Shown: positions 22,634-35,200 of the stretch, piece by piece | How the letters are laid out: the number at the start of each line of letters is the position of its first letter | Position numbering within the stretch: position 1 is the stretch's first letter | NCBI RefSeq assembly: GCF_958298935.1 | Contig: NC_084935.1 | Location: 10,722,501-10,786,500 of the forward strand | Direction of reading: 5' to 3' | DNA from: Phragmites australis | Lineage: Eukaryota; Streptophyta; Magnoliopsida; Poales; Poaceae | DNA: 64,000 nucleotides | Notes under the pieces: generated by a model | Database searches by the model: none | What the model was told of the DNA's origin: nothing | What the model saw: only the letters and a program-made list of their open reading frames with translations | Program-made: the position numbers and the translations under genes

Positions 22634-25600
22634 TCACACTCGATATTAACGGATAAAACCAGATGCGGCTTATGTGTACCCAGGATGTTTAACACATATA
22701 AGGACGTCAAAGGTGAAGTAACAAAAGCAATACTTTAAAGAAATAAACATCGAACTCTTATGGCAATTGACATATATTTTCATCTATGTAGATATCTGCA
22801 GCGGAACAGAAACACTAGTGCCCAATAGCACTGCAGGCAACCACCAGGAGACATGCGCCTAGAACATCACAACCTTATCCTTATAGTCTTCAACATGTTC
22901 ACCGATAACTCCATAGGAAATTGACGGAGAACACCTCACTAGAATGCATCTTTCACGAGGTTTTCGAATTCTTTTCCAACTAAGTATTTGGTTATAGCAA
23001 GTGTGAGTACATGTCGTACTCAGCAAGTTGTGAAGGAAATATTATGCATATGAAGGCTTTGACAAGGTAAGGCTAGTTTGGCTCTTTTGCATAAAACAAC
23101 ATTTAAGTAAAAAAATATTTGAAAAGCAGTAGTAATGAAGTATATGACTGTAAACAACCAACCACCTTAAGATTCCACCCATCTTGACTTAACCAACTAA
23201 CCATCTCAACTAAGGTTCTAACCACCAAGCTTCAACACCCAACACCTTAACCATGGCTCCCACCGCCAAAGTTGAACTACTAACCACCTCAACCACGATT
23301 CCCACCATAATGACTAACCCACACCTCAACTATGGTCCCTACCACCATAGTTGACCACACTGACCAAACCATCAAGTTCTAATCATGGTAGATTTTTTGT
23401 TCCGCTTGTGACCATGAGCACGCCTGAATATTCAGTTTTAACTCTGCAGAGGTTGTACATATCAACAAGTTGTGATTTCATCACCTGCAAGCAGGTGACT
23501 TAGTCTCCAATTTTCCCATGTTAGCTAGACACTTGCACACATCCAAGGTGTGTGGCTAGGAGATCACTAAAAAGTCTTTATAATGCTCCTCTCATCACAT
23601 CTCTACCTGCTAAGGTTTCACTGCCATGTGATTCCACCTCAACAACGGAAGCCCCCTCTTGCGCTTTTCAGATCCCAAGACATCGTGCATTCATCTCTCT
23701 TCAGCCTGGTCTACACTTTGCTGAGAGTAAGAAAATTAATTGGCTAGGCGTGACCCATACCAGGCTTATGGTTGTACTGTAAACACAGAAAGGTCACCGC
23801 ATGAACCGATCCTTAGATTTGAGCAAGACTATCACTTTTCCATCACACACCAGCCTCATCATACCACTTGCTCAAAACCCTAAACCATGTTGCTACAAAA
23901 ATTATTCCATCATATTTTTTTCATTGTTGCATAGGACCATTATCAATTTCGTAAAGCATTAATCATGATTACCATCTCAAAGCAAGGCTAAGCATCATCT
24001 ACTCTTCCATAACCCAAAATCATACTAAGGCAACAAGGATGATAAGGGAAGACTAGGGTAAAGCCTAACTATTGGGATTCCCAACAAATTATTAGCATGT
24101 ATATTTATAAAACAAAACATTGAAAAACTGGGATAAGTATGTTCAAGAACACAACTTGCCTTCACTCGACTCAGTTGGGTCTTCAAAGAAGTCTTGGTCT
24201 TAAAGTCCTTCTAGCTCCTCTGGAACATTAACTAATCGTGAAAACTACTGACAAACAACACAAAAGAAAATAGTAAGAACAACATACCAAACATAATCAA
24301 AACACTGTGGTTGGATGGGTATGATTATAGAGAAGAAATTTAGATGCAAGAATCACCTAAGTCAGAGTTAGGATGAAAGATAACAGCTTTTGGAAGATGG
24401 ATTGGGCTGAAAAGGAAAGTTTGGTTTACCGGAGTTATCTTCCTATAGGAAAAGGTTTATTGCGCAATCATTGTGCCAGACATGACAACATCATTGTGCA
24501 AGGTTCAAAGGGTATAGGGCTGACTAGACTCCACTGACTAGGCTAAAGAGGATGATGTGGTGCTGACTTGGTATGCCATGCAGGCATCGTCTTGGATTAA
24601 AGAAGAGGTGAGCTAAAGTCTAGCCTAAACCATCCATGATGGATCAAATGGCTAGAGGTTGCGCTTCTGGGTTAAAGATACTGCCCCTACGTAGTGACGG
24701 CAACTCGGGTTTCGTCGGAGACGACGATTGAGCACGTAGCCACTGACATTGATGTTGGGCTTCAATGGTGTTTCAGCGAAACGAGTGAAGCATAGCATAG
24801 AATGTGGAAAGGCTAACTCAAAGGTATGGTCGGTTTTGGAAGGGGTCATCCGAGGTAGCAGCAAAACAGCGATAAACGCTCACAGCTTTGATCATGGCTG
24901 CGTCCAGATGCAGTGAAGAAGATGCACGCGTCCCAGTGATTGTCTATGAAATTTGAGAAACTATTTAAACAGAGACATTCATATTTCCTGGGAACACAAT
25001 GCTATAACATGGGTTTGGGTAGATCATCCCCTGAGAAGAAGAACGAACAGTGGAGATGAGATGGGTGATGACTGCGGCATGCTGTAGTTGGCAGCTATGT
25101 TCTGGACATGTCACTGCACAACCAGTTAAGAGAACATAGGAACATGTAGAGGACTCCATGGGACATGTCGTGATGCAGATGGCACATCCATACGACTTTT
25201 GGATTGATGGGGAACACGACAGCAAACTCGGTGCACGCACAAAACGCGTCCAGAAATCGGACAGCAGGCATGTCGACCTTGATCCCGACGGTTTGGCTGA
25301 TCTACTGGACAAACTAGTTTGTGAGGTCATGGGTAACATCATGGGTCATGCTCTGGTGAAAGGGAATTATGATTTGACCTCTGGTCAGTTGGGAACGTTG
25401 ATGCCAATTGGTGATGGTGCAGCTATCCTCGACGGTGACGACTGTGGTGGCACAGATCAGGCTTTGGCCGGGGCTAAGGCTTGGCTAGTGACTTAGCATG
25501 ATGGTAAAATTGGTTTAAGGAAGGAGAAAGAGGGGTCCTTACCTTGATTTAACGATAGGGGAATTAGGATTTGCGGATATGACGACCGCATCGACGGCGG

Positions 25601-26792
25601 CGGCGACACCGGTGAACGGTGGCGCATGGATATGGCAGCTGTGGTGGCAGTGCATGGAGGGATGTAAAGGGGGTAGGGGAGGACGTGCAACACCTATTTA
25701 TAGGGCTAGGGGCGGCTAGTTGAGGTGGAGTCCAAGCCGAGCATGATTAGGATTCGAGTTCAAGTAAGTTAGGATTTTCTTTTTCGTAGCTCTTTATTCT
25801 GAGGATACTATCTCCACTGTCAGGACTCTAAATTGGACATTTCTGGAATCTAAATTGTAGTACTCGAAAATATCTACAACTTTGGTATTCATTGGAACTT
25901 CTGAAAACGCCATATTGATTTCCAAAAATGCATCAGAAGATAAACTATTTGAACTGAGACTTATCTGCACAATACTAATTTTGGGGCCATAACTCCTAGC
26001 TCCATTATCCAAAAAGGGAGTTCCGTAGGTTCAAATCGAAGTTCTCGATGATACCTACAACTTTGGTATTGTTAAGATTTGCATTTGAGACCGTCTTGAA
26101 CTCCGAAACTGCATGGGAAGATGAGGCTGTCTCGGACTCCGTGAATATCTATAGATTTCATGGATCCTTTGTGTTGGCCTCCTAGATGACTTGTGTGCCG
26201 ACCAAGGGCTTGAGCTTGGGTAGGATTGGATCCAAAGGTAGTTTAGACATGTCTAGGGTTTTAGAAAAGAAACTTTTGTAAAGAGATTTGAATGGGGTTT
26301 AAATTTGAATTGAGCTTAAAGTGAATTTAAGAGAAACAAAAAATGAGATTGAACAAGAATGGGAGTAGATAAGGAATTTGAATTTAGATTTGGGTAGAAT
26401 TTAAGAAAGAGGAGAGATTTGATTTAAACAAGAATTTGTATAATATTTGAATTGAACTAGAGAAGGATCATGTATGATCAAGGATTGAATAATGAATTCA
26501 AGAATTTTGAATTCTAACCATTAAGATCCTTAACTAATTTATTATTGAGTTTTGTAAAAACTTTTTCAAAATCTTTTTCACTCAAAACACCAAAGAGAAA
26601 GAAAAAGAAAAGGAACTCTAATGCATTTACCTGGCTCCTAGCAAAACTTAGCACGCAATGCACACAAAATAATAACCTATATTGATTGATTGTTTATGAA
26701 AATAGGTTTTAAACCTATTATACTAGTGAAGCTACTTACTAATGTTGAAAATTTTTAAAAAGTTGTAAAATCTTGGAAAATAGGGTGTTACA
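22634..26792 (-). mobile_element. Solo LTR (copy B) of a large Ty3/gypsy-type element, nested in the Sirevirus
   Basis: The minus strand starts TGTAACACCCTATTTTCC at 26,792 and ends near 22,634, about 4.16 kb. ATATG occurs immediately outside both ends (22,629-22,633 and 26,793-26,797), a perfect 5-bp target duplication. If the left end is instead set at the canonical TG at 22,632, the duplication is imperfect, so the boundary is uncertain by two bases. Sirevirus 3' sequence continues on both sides. A TATA box lies near 25.7 kb. The distal part (22.86-24.23 kb) matches copy A. No coding domain is recognised inside; the minus-strand frames at 24.65-25.34 kb have no known motif. Confidence 0.65.
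25695..25704 (-). promoter_or_regulatory. TATA box inside solo LTR B
   Basis: Minus strand reads CCCTATAAATAGGTG. It sits about 1.1 kb into the LTR, the same relative place as in copy A, and probably drove the parent retrotransposon. Confidence 0.55.
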
Positions 26793-26797
26793 ATATG

Positions 26798-28575
26798 TGA
26801 TCCAATACGGTTGTCTTGAAGCCTCAAGGTGTCTGCCGCACCCAGTCGCGTAACACTTTGCTTGGATAAGAGGCAACTTGAGGATAAATTGAGAATGAGA
26901 GAAATGTGTCTAAATGTTAATTATTTTTAATCACTTGATAAATCTAAGTCTTGGTTTCATATGTGAGTGCTTGCAAAGCCCTATGTCCTGAACACTTGTT
27001 TGCCTAGTTTGAGGTTGAAATTGGCTATTTCTTAACGCTTGTATTGCCTTGGCACGAGTGATGTGGTGGTCACTTTGAACATGATTCGACTATGTGAATT
27101 TCAATGTACCAACCATTTCTTTTGGTTTAGCTTGTAAAGATTTATGTGTCTCTTTTTGAGCCTCTATGCGATTGTGAGCTCCAACTTCTACTTTTCACAG
27201 CTCTTTGATATTTCTAGCTCTTGCAAATGCTTTATGGTATACTTGTGAAAGCTCATTAGGATTGCATGTTTATGCTTTGCATAATGTTTTGTCTTTGATG
27301 TTTGCATTACCAAAGGAGGAGAGCATATGCACAAAGATGAGAATATGTACAAATATGCTACAAAGGAGGAGAAATGAGGAAATTTGCAACAAACCTCAAA
27401 GAAAAAAAATGAAAAATGTGCATTCATCAAGGGGAGCATTTCTTTTTAAGCTTTTGAGCTTTTATTGCTCTTTTGAGGTTTTGGCTCGTCTTTGCTTCTC
27501 TTCGGCCTTTTACAATCTGTTTTATGCCAAGTGATTCATGTTTACTCTTTTTTGAGTTTTTGTCACTTGGATGTGCTTCACTTCTTCTATCCCAAATCTT
27601 TGTGCTTTGAGGGTTGTTAATCCACTCATCAAGAGGAAGATTGAGAAACCAAGTGGAGAAGTGCCTTGGTTTACGTGTGATGAGGTATTGACAATAGTTG
27701 ATTTGTATTGAACTTGGTTCGCATGTGTTTATGGATGCTTGTTCTTGTTCTTAACTAACTCGAGTTGGTGGTGTTTGGAATTAGTGAATTCTTCTTTGTA
27801 TGCAGAAAAATTACACACACCGGAAGTTCCGGTGTGGGCAGTGTATACTCACCGGACTATTTCTTGTAGAGAGTAAGTTTTTGGGCAAAATTGGAGATCA
27901 ATGCACCGGAAGGTCTGGTGAGTGTGGTGGCTACACCGAAGGGTATCACCGGAGCTTTTCTTGCAGAGAAGAAATCTTTCAGAGAAAAATTTGAAATTTG
28001 CACACCGGAAGTTCTGGTGTGATGTTTGTGAACTAGACCCAATGTTTCGGTGGGTGGTGCTTCGGGTTGAGAACAATGCACACACCGGATATTCCAGTGT
28101 TCAGACCGAAACATCCAGTGTTCAGAAAACTGCTACGATGAGCTCTGAATTGAATTGGATTTCAATTGAAGATTTTGATATTGAGCTAACCTAAGATGAT
28201 TTGGAGATGGTTTGGAGAAACATGTTTGCTTGTCTCAAGGTGTGCAGGTGATGGATGCAACTTGGTAGTCCACGGCGGGTGATCGGGGCTAAGCGGGATG
28301 TTTGGTGCCGGATGATCAAGGGGGCCGGGGGAGTCAAGGATGATCCTAACGGTACACATCGAGATCAAGCAAGGTAAGAGATGAAGGTTGATGAAGGCGG
28401 CGTGTTGACATAGTTAAGCGAAGGGGATGCCAGTGCATGTGACAAGGTGGCTCGAGGGATCGGGAGCGGGAGAGACCTGCCGGCGGTCAAGATCGCAAGA
28501 TGGAGGACACATGTCATCATCGAAGCGCTTGCTTCAGGTGAAAGCAAGTGACGGCTAGTCACGCTTTGAGAAACA
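26798..28575 (+). other. Sirevirus 3' internal region, right of the nested insertion
   Basis: Resumes the AT-rich Sirevirus sequence after the ATATG flank. It contains a GC-richer part from about 28.18 to 28.56 kb and the palindromic repeat cluster annotated separately. Open frames here are short and unsupported. No env-like gene is visible. Confidence 0.5.
27806..28120 (+). repeat. Cluster of CACCGGAA..TTCCGGTG palindromic motifs
   Basis: Copies or half-copies of ACACCGGAAGTTCCGGTGTG recur irregularly: a full unit near 27,818, then CACCGGA, CACCGGAAGGTCTGGTG, CACCGGAG, CACCGGAAGTTCTGGTGTG and CACCGGATATTCCAGTGTT. Sireviruses are known to carry conserved short palindromes of this style (CACCGGACTGTCCGGTG in maize elements) upstream of the 3' LTR. 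Their role is unproven; position before the polypurine tract suggests a cis signal. Confidence 0.7.
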
Positions 28576-29479
28576 TGCTAGGGTTTGGCGGTTTAGTCTC
28601 AAAACCGTAGGAGAACTGGAGGTCTACGTGGCATCATCACGAAGCTTGCGTCGAGGCCAAGCTAAGTCGTGAAGGCGCCACGGTCGTCTGATGGATGGAG
28701 GAGAAAATGGACCAAAATGCCCCCGATGGTAGGTATGAGTGTACTACAAGAGAAATGTACTTTGGGAACAGTCAAGAAAACTTAGGGGCCAAGTTTCCTA
28801 GGCTATAAACAGAGGGGTATGACTGATTGGGAAGTGCCTCCTTTGAGCCATCCATATGAGAGTCTTGTGCTAGGGTTTTAAGGAGATGGAGAGGAGTGCT
28901 TAGTTTATGTAATAGGTGAGGGTTTTGAGAGATAAATCTTTGTAATCCGTCTAAAATAGGGATGATCTTTTTGAGTAATGAAGTTTAAATTTTTACATAT
29001 GTTTGAATTCTTCTCATTCTAGTTTTCTTCTATTAGTTCCTTTGCAAGTTCTTGGTATTTTGCTGTTGGTTTTCGTTTTTTCCTTTTGGGCTAAAATTTT
29101 AACACCTTAGGAGGTTGTTCTTCTTGATGATAGAGATATAGAATTCACATACACATATATTTGTGATAGGGTCTTGAATTCTCTTGCTTATAGACCATCA
29201 TCTTAGAGAGTTTACTTGCTCGGTGATCTTGTCTTTGTTTTATTCTTCAAAGTTACGAGTTTTTGGGCATAGACACATGGAAGGGTCTTGAATAGGATCT
29301 ATAGTTTATATTCTATCTATAGAGTCATATTGCTTTGAAACTTTTCATCTTACTTTATCTCTTTGAGTATTTTACTTTCACTCAAGGTTTGAGATACATT
29401 AAGTGATTAAAATAAAAGAAAGACATCAATTTCAAAAAAAAAATTATTAAGACATCTATTCATCCCTCTCGATCCTACA
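28576..29479 (+). repeat. 3' LTR of the Sirevirus
   Basis: Starts TGCTAGGGTTTGGCGG and ends CTCTCGATCCTACA, 904 bp versus 928 bp for the 5' LTR. Alignment by eye shows many substitutions and several indels, so the two LTRs have evolved apart for a long time. Confidence 0.85.
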
Positions 29480-29671
29480 GCCTTATATTCCTCTCTACGT
29501 GGGACAATGAAATAAAGAAGTACTTATATATGGCGGAATGTTTGCAAGGGGTACCATGATTGATATTATTGTCTTTAACGTAATAATGAAATTCTAAAGA
29601 TATCAAATAAGTCGAGAGCACGTACGATCATTTTTAGTACCTGGAAGGATTAGTTAGGGTGCCGATTAGTA

Positions 29672-29716
29672 CATGTGCAGTACTTTTTTTTTTTTTTGAC
29701 ACCATGTGCAGTACTT
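29672..29716. repeat. 14-bp direct repeat flanking a poly(T) tract
   Basis: CATGTGCAGTACTT occurs at 29,672-29,685 and again at 29,703-29,716. Between them are a T-run and GACAC. On the minus strand this is a short tail-like insert ending in poly(A) between perfect target duplications. That is the footprint expected from LINE-type target-primed reverse transcription. Confidence 0.6.
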
Positions 29717-30039
29717 GTTTCAACGGGTTGCAATCGCGGCCAGACTGGCATCTAGCTTGACAAGCATACGGAGTGTACACCATATTTATTGATGTCAATT
29801 CATACACCTGTTAAATCCTTAATGAATTATTCTTATGAAAGTGACTTTTGCTCTTAGTACGATTAACCTCATAGGTTTGCAACGTACATCAAGACACGTC
29901 GTCAAAGCTGTTTTCTCAAAGGAACATGTATTCGCCCCTAGAATTAATCCAAAATACTAGTTGATTGAGTGTGGAATGTGTTTTACATAGTTTCTTTTAA
30001 GGTATACAAAACCGTTTGGAGCACGAAAGTTGAGATTCG

Positions 30040-30300
30040 ATGGTAACCGAAAAATCACGGTTATCGCGATAACCGCTCGAAATTCGGCAAGAATACGCTC
30101 AAAATTCACTCGATCAAATTTAAAATTCGGCGAGAATTCGGACCGAATGGACCGAACGGTAACCACGGTTTGCACCGGTTACCAAGCGGTTTCACAGATT
30201 TATCGAGCGCAATTTCTGTATTTTCCGTATTATTGGTAACCACTCGGTTTTATCATAACTGTTCGGTTTTAGTGATTTATCGAACGGTTTTCTCGAATTT
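30040..30300. repeat. AACCG/CGGTT-rich repeat patch
   Basis: Words such as GGTAACCG, CGGTTATC, ACCGAACGGTAACC, CACCGGTTACC and AACGGTTTT recur in both orientations over about 260 bp. This suggests the subterminal part of a DNA transposon. No terminal inverted repeat pair was fixed, so the family is unknown. Confidence 0.35.
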
Positions 30301-31760
30301 CAGTGATATTAAAAAACCAAAAAATGGCTCAACCTTGTAAAATCAATAACTAATTCATCTGAGCTTCAAATCAAGTGAAACAAATTTTGTTGCTTTCCTT
30401 GTAACATGATATACATGATAAAAGTATTTATAATCATAAAAAAGTTGAATATTTTCTATGAGAATATGTATTTGCTAAACCAAGTTAAATGCATAGTTTA
30501 CTCTTTGCTAATCCAAAAATCATGAAACCAAGTTTGTTAGTCCTATTACATGATCTTATATCTTTTAAAAATACATGAACTTATGAAATGATTATTGTAA
30601 TATGCAGGATTGTATAAATGTGTTGCAAATAGATTAATTCATAACTAACCCATCACACCTCCAAAATTAATGAAGCAACTTTTATTAGTTTACTTATACT
30701 ATGATTTATGTACGAAAAATAATGGTAGATCTGAAAAAGTTAATTACAATAATGTTTCTTAACATATTCACTTAATGCTTTTGAACTTTGTAAAAATTAT
30801 GGAGAAATTAATAAAACTCTAACTGAAGTGAAATTAATTTTAAAGATCCTGTTAAGATACATCCTACACAATAAAAATATGTGCTTACATGTTAAGTTTT
30901 TTTACATGAGTTAATAAATGAGCTACGCGTTTTAAGTTTTTTCTTTTTTTAAAGCTCCGTTCCAATAGAATATGATGCAGACGACACTATTTTTGAAAAT
31001 AAAAATATTCCAACCGAGTTTGACGTACTTGTATCTTATGTTTCATACTACTCATCTTTAACCCATGCATATTCTATTTTAGCATTCAATCATTCATATC
31101 CGTCTAAATTAGTTTTTTCTACGTGCGCTGTCTCTATCCGCTTCGTCATCAAGTAGTTGTGCTTTCTCTGTTTCGTAACTCTTCTTCCTAGCATTCTCAA
31201 TGTTTGGTAGACTTGATCAGTTGCGGTCTTATTCTTTAGTTTTAATGACTTGACCGCAATTTGTGTCTTAATTAACTCAAGTATGCAATTATTAGAGCTT
31301 GTCGTAAGTTATGATCGAATGGCGTTAACTTCTTGGATCAGTGGCACTGCGGGCCGAAGCTTGCCTGAGTGGTAGCACAGTGTTCTCGGTGAAATTGCAC
31401 AAAGGACGTCGTAGTAATGCGGCATCAGCGACGAGAACAACAACTTCCTGTTACGCACTGTATTTGCATTTGGTCCCATGCTACCAACGGAACAACGAGC
31501 CATCACAAACAGAATGAACTGGTGTTTGGTGCCAAGTCTTGCTCATCTCTTGGCACATGAGGTCCGATTATTGACAAATCATTATTTTGCGGTCTAATGC
31601 CAAATCATGCTTGGTTAAGAAAAAAACATGCTGAGAACACAAAAATTATTAATTTGCTGACGTTCATTGTGGAATCTTGGCCATTTGCCAGCACACTAGA
31701 CCATCTTAAGTCACTGAAATATTGTAGTTCTGAAAGGATGTTAGCAAGACTAGCTAACAG

Positions 31761-32164
31761 CAGGCCTGTATATTAGCAAGTGCAGTATGGGCGACTGCAC
31801 AGGGCTAAAAAAATTAGGGGCCCTCAAATATCGCTTGTTGTGCATAATTACTATTGGTTATGTAACTATTAGTTGCCTGCAATTGGGTGGCGCAACAACT
31901 GCAGCATTTTCCCCACGTCTTTCTTTCCCTCTTTCTTTCTCTCTCTCTTTGTGCTCAATCCTGCTAATTTATTTCCTAAACAACTCCTTAACTCCTGCGA
32001 AAATTGTTTCCACCCATCAAAATTCTCCTCGTACCAACGAACTAACGATTTCCACGAGATAATCCCGTTGGTGTCAATGGATCCATCCAGTTAACTCGCA
32101 TCTTTTATTCCTAATTTCATTGCAACTTTCTTACCCATCTCGTGTTCGTTTCTTTTTCTTATTT
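31761..32164 (+). mobile_element. Probable hAT-type transposon, 5' part (split by LINE)
   Basis: Begins with CAGGCCTGTATATTAG and continues through GCGACTGCACAGGGC and a GGGGCCCTC word, a style I associate with the ends of hAT elements encoding TTF/ZMYM-type zinc-finger transposases. The following AT/CT-rich leader breaks off at the LINE tail near 32,164 and seems to continue at about 39,716. An expected 8-bp duplication was not identified. This link is an inference. Confidence 0.35.
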
Positions 32165-32299
32165 TTTTAAGAACTCCTGTAGGGGAATCTCCTACTGCAA
32201 GGCGACCACTTCATTAAGGAAGAAAAGTATTGTACAACGCCTGTAAGCAGGAAATGACTAAACAAAGTTGTTAATTCATCGGGAAAACTCGACATGTAT

Positions 32300-35200
32300 G
32301 GAGCCCTTCATTCTGTGCTGCTGCAAGTACACATTGTCAATGAAATTGCTCTTTCATCTGTGAAAAGCTGGGTTGAGTTGCTGCAAAATCTTTGCATTCC
32401 TTTGCTTCCAAATCTTCCAGTCTGCAATAGCGAAGACTTCGGAGAAGAAGTTATGATGAAAGGCCCTATCTTCTTCGTGCAACATTGCAAAGAAGTTTGC
32501 ATCCTGGTTCTAGGCAATGCCAAGAAAGGACCAGCATCTAACGCTAAAAGCGAAGGCATCGAAGAGGTGGAAGGCCGTCTCTTCCATGTTTAAATTACAG
32601 AGAACATAATTGTAATTGTTGTCTTGAATTCTCTGCCCTTTCCTTTTAAGAATGTTGTCAGTGTTAATTTTGTCTTTGTAATTCTCTGCCAAGTGAACAC
32701 CTTGATCTTTTTGGAGCACCTTGATTTCCAAATCCTGCTAATGGGAGCTGGAGGAGAAATTGCCTTAAAAGGCAAAGCATAAAACCTACTTGAAGAGTAC
32801 TTGTCACTGCCCCAACAGTAACTCCAACAATCCTTTTGCATACTCTGGCTCTGAACATTCTCCAGCCGTAGTTGTAGGGTCAAGAATTCTTGGAAAGCAA
32901 TAGTTGATAGGGGGGTGTGGAAGTTCCTGTGGGGCAGGTTTCTTTCTCTGTAGGTTGCAATAGACACATTCTTGTCTTTGGCAAACAGATACAGATGAGG
33001 AAGCTGGTCTTTAAGGTAATTGCCATCCCACGCATCCTGCCAGAGAAGGATGGTGGAACCAATCCTTGGACATCCTGAGGCTACACCTCAGAAATGATCC
33101 GAAAAGGTCATGATATCTCTCCACCAAAAGGATCCTTTAACTTTGGAAGCATGAGGGACACGACCATTGATATAGTGAGTATTCTAGATTAGATCGCCCA
33201 TGGAATGTCCGGCTTATTGTAGAATTTATGCAGATGCTTCACTAGGTGGGCTTCATTTTGCATTGATAGGTTGATGACCCCCAGTCCCCCTTTTTTTGGG
33301 ATTCACACATGCTTCCAAGCAATAAGCGCCTTCCCTTTAGATGATCCATTGGGGCGCCTCCATAAATTGTTCCTCCTAGCTCTGTCAATTACATCAATTG
33401 ACTTTCTAGGCAACTTAAGAGTGCACTTGGTGTAAGTCGGTAGGTAGAAAGAGTTGAATTGACCAGAGTCAGCCTGCAAGCTAGGCCTAGAAGAGAGGAG
33501 GTGGCTGTAATTCTCCTCTCAATTCTGCTTATGATGGGGGTCAAATCCTCAAACTTCATCTTAGTAGTACCCAAAGGCAGTCCAAGGTAGGTAAAAGGCC
33601 GAGAACCAACAGAGCAACCAAAAACACCTACCAATATCTTGGCCTTCTCAGCTGATAGATTGATGAGTACCAAACAAGATTTGGCAAAGTTCACCTTGAG
33701 GTTTGATGATTGCATATAACTGTGCAAGATTCCTTTTAGACAAAAGAGTTCTCTTTGATGGGCCTTCATGATCGTTACATTAGCATATTGGATTATGGGA
33801 AACTCATTTGTATAGTGTAAAATCAGCGACAAAGATAGTATGCCTCTAGCTCTGGCCTCGTTGATTAAGCACTGGAGGAGGTCAGCTACAATCACATTGA
33901 GGAGAACAGAACATGATCTAGAGGCTAAGATTGCCTCAATTCATCCTATCCATTTCTTGTTGAAGCCTAGGCACTCTAACATATTGATGATCAACTTATG
34001 ATCCACCGTGCCAAAGACCTTCTCAAAATCCAGTTTATGGATTACAATTTGTTCCCCCAGATTGGTGGCATTGGTGAATGTATTCAAACGCCCATCCCAT
34101 ACAATCTTGGATAGCACTCCCTTTGATGAAAACATATTGGTTTTCATGAACCAAGTCAAGAATCTGGGTCTGAAGCCTATTGACCAGTAGCTAGGTGATG
34201 AGCTTTATAGCTGTGTTTAGCAGGAAGATAGGCATGTAGTCGTTGGTTGTCACTGTATTATTGACCTTGGGGATCAGAATAATGTGGGATGTGTTTAAGG
34301 AGTGGAGAGAAAGAAGATCTTCCTCAAAGTTTTTTAAAGTAGACCATAGAAATCTTCTTTGATGATGTGCCAGCACTTCTAGAAGAACATCCCATTGAAC
34401 CCATCAAATCTAGGTGCCTTGCCAAAAGAGATTCTCCTAACCATTTCATCAATCTTGGCTGTGTAGAAACGGTCTGATAAGGAAGAAAAGTCTTCTCTAG
34501 GGTGTACAAGAGAATCCAACTCAAAAACCATCTTAGTGTCACCAGAAACCACCATTCTGTCTCTGTAAACCTACTAGAGGATTGCAGCCATCTGGTTATA
34601 CAATTCTTCCCTCCTTAGTTTCCAGACTAGTGATAGTATTGATCCTATATCTTTCAGTGGTTGCGGCATGGAAGAATTTTGTGTCTTCATCATCGAATTT
34701 TACCCATCTGATAGTGTACCTCTTCCTTCAGTACTCATTCTTTGCTTTGAGCAGCTTTAGGATGTGATCCTTGAGGATGTTCCTGAAATTCTTCTCTTAC
34801 ACATAGAGTGCTCTTCTCTCTTCTATTTTTCCCAGAGATTGAAGTGAATCATTGCTTTCCTTGAAATTTTGTTTTTGAAGGAGACAGATTTGCACCATTT
34901 CTTTAGGTTTCTTCTCAGCAACTTCATCTTAGCCACCAGTCTGGAGGTGAGGTCAGTAGCCTTGATGTTGGCACTCCAAGAACTTTGAACCACCTCAAGG
35001 AACCCAGGCTGATCCACCTAAAAATTCTCAAATTTGAATATTTTAGCCTTGGGTATGCTAGTTCCGATTTGCACATAACAAGGGATGTGATCAGAAATGG
35101 GCTTGGACATAGGGAAAAGAAGGGTGTTGGGGAAGCTTGTAGTTCAATTAACCGATGTGAAGCACTAATCTAGCTGTTGCAATAGGGGATCCTCCTGCAT

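Larger units (their letters stand above)
15517..29479 (+). mobile_element. Ty1/copia Sirevirus (Maximus/SIRE type), decayed, with nested solo LTR
   Basis: Two related LTRs (15,517-16,444 and 28,576-29,479), a tRNA-Met-type primer-binding site, a copia-order gag-protease-integrase-RT-RNase H frame and a long 3' non-coding region place this in the Sirevirus genus. The extended gag with coiled-coil region and the CACCGG palindromes before the 3' LTR are further Sirevirus marks. Without the 4.16-kb insertion at 22,634-26,792 it would be about 9.8 kb, normal for the group. The flanks (ACATG left, GCCTT right) do not match, so the target duplication is lost or one end is displaced. The LTRs are clearly diverged, with indels, so the insertion is old. 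Confidence 0.85.
29480..31760. other. Intergenic AT-rich DNA, no gene
   Basis: No coding similarity on either strand. It holds a tiny poly(T) retroposition scar (29,672-29,716) and a patch rich in AACCG/CGGTT words (about 30,040-30,300). It also has an AT-rich stretch (30.3-31.1 kb) and a tract with TGCCAAGTCTTG-like words near 31.5 kb. Confidence 0.5.

Noticed and set aside
24652..25496. Open frames on both strands within solo LTR B
   Set aside because: They lie inside an LTR around its promoter and overlap antisense to each other; no conserved domain seen.
27806..28120. CRISPR-like array
   Set aside because: The palindromes are irregularly spaced, imperfect and sit in a plant Sirevirus 3' region; no cas genes or uniform spacers.
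15512..29484. Target-site duplication for the Sirevirus
   Set aside because: The 5-bp flanks (ACATG and GCCTT) do not match, so no duplication is claimed.
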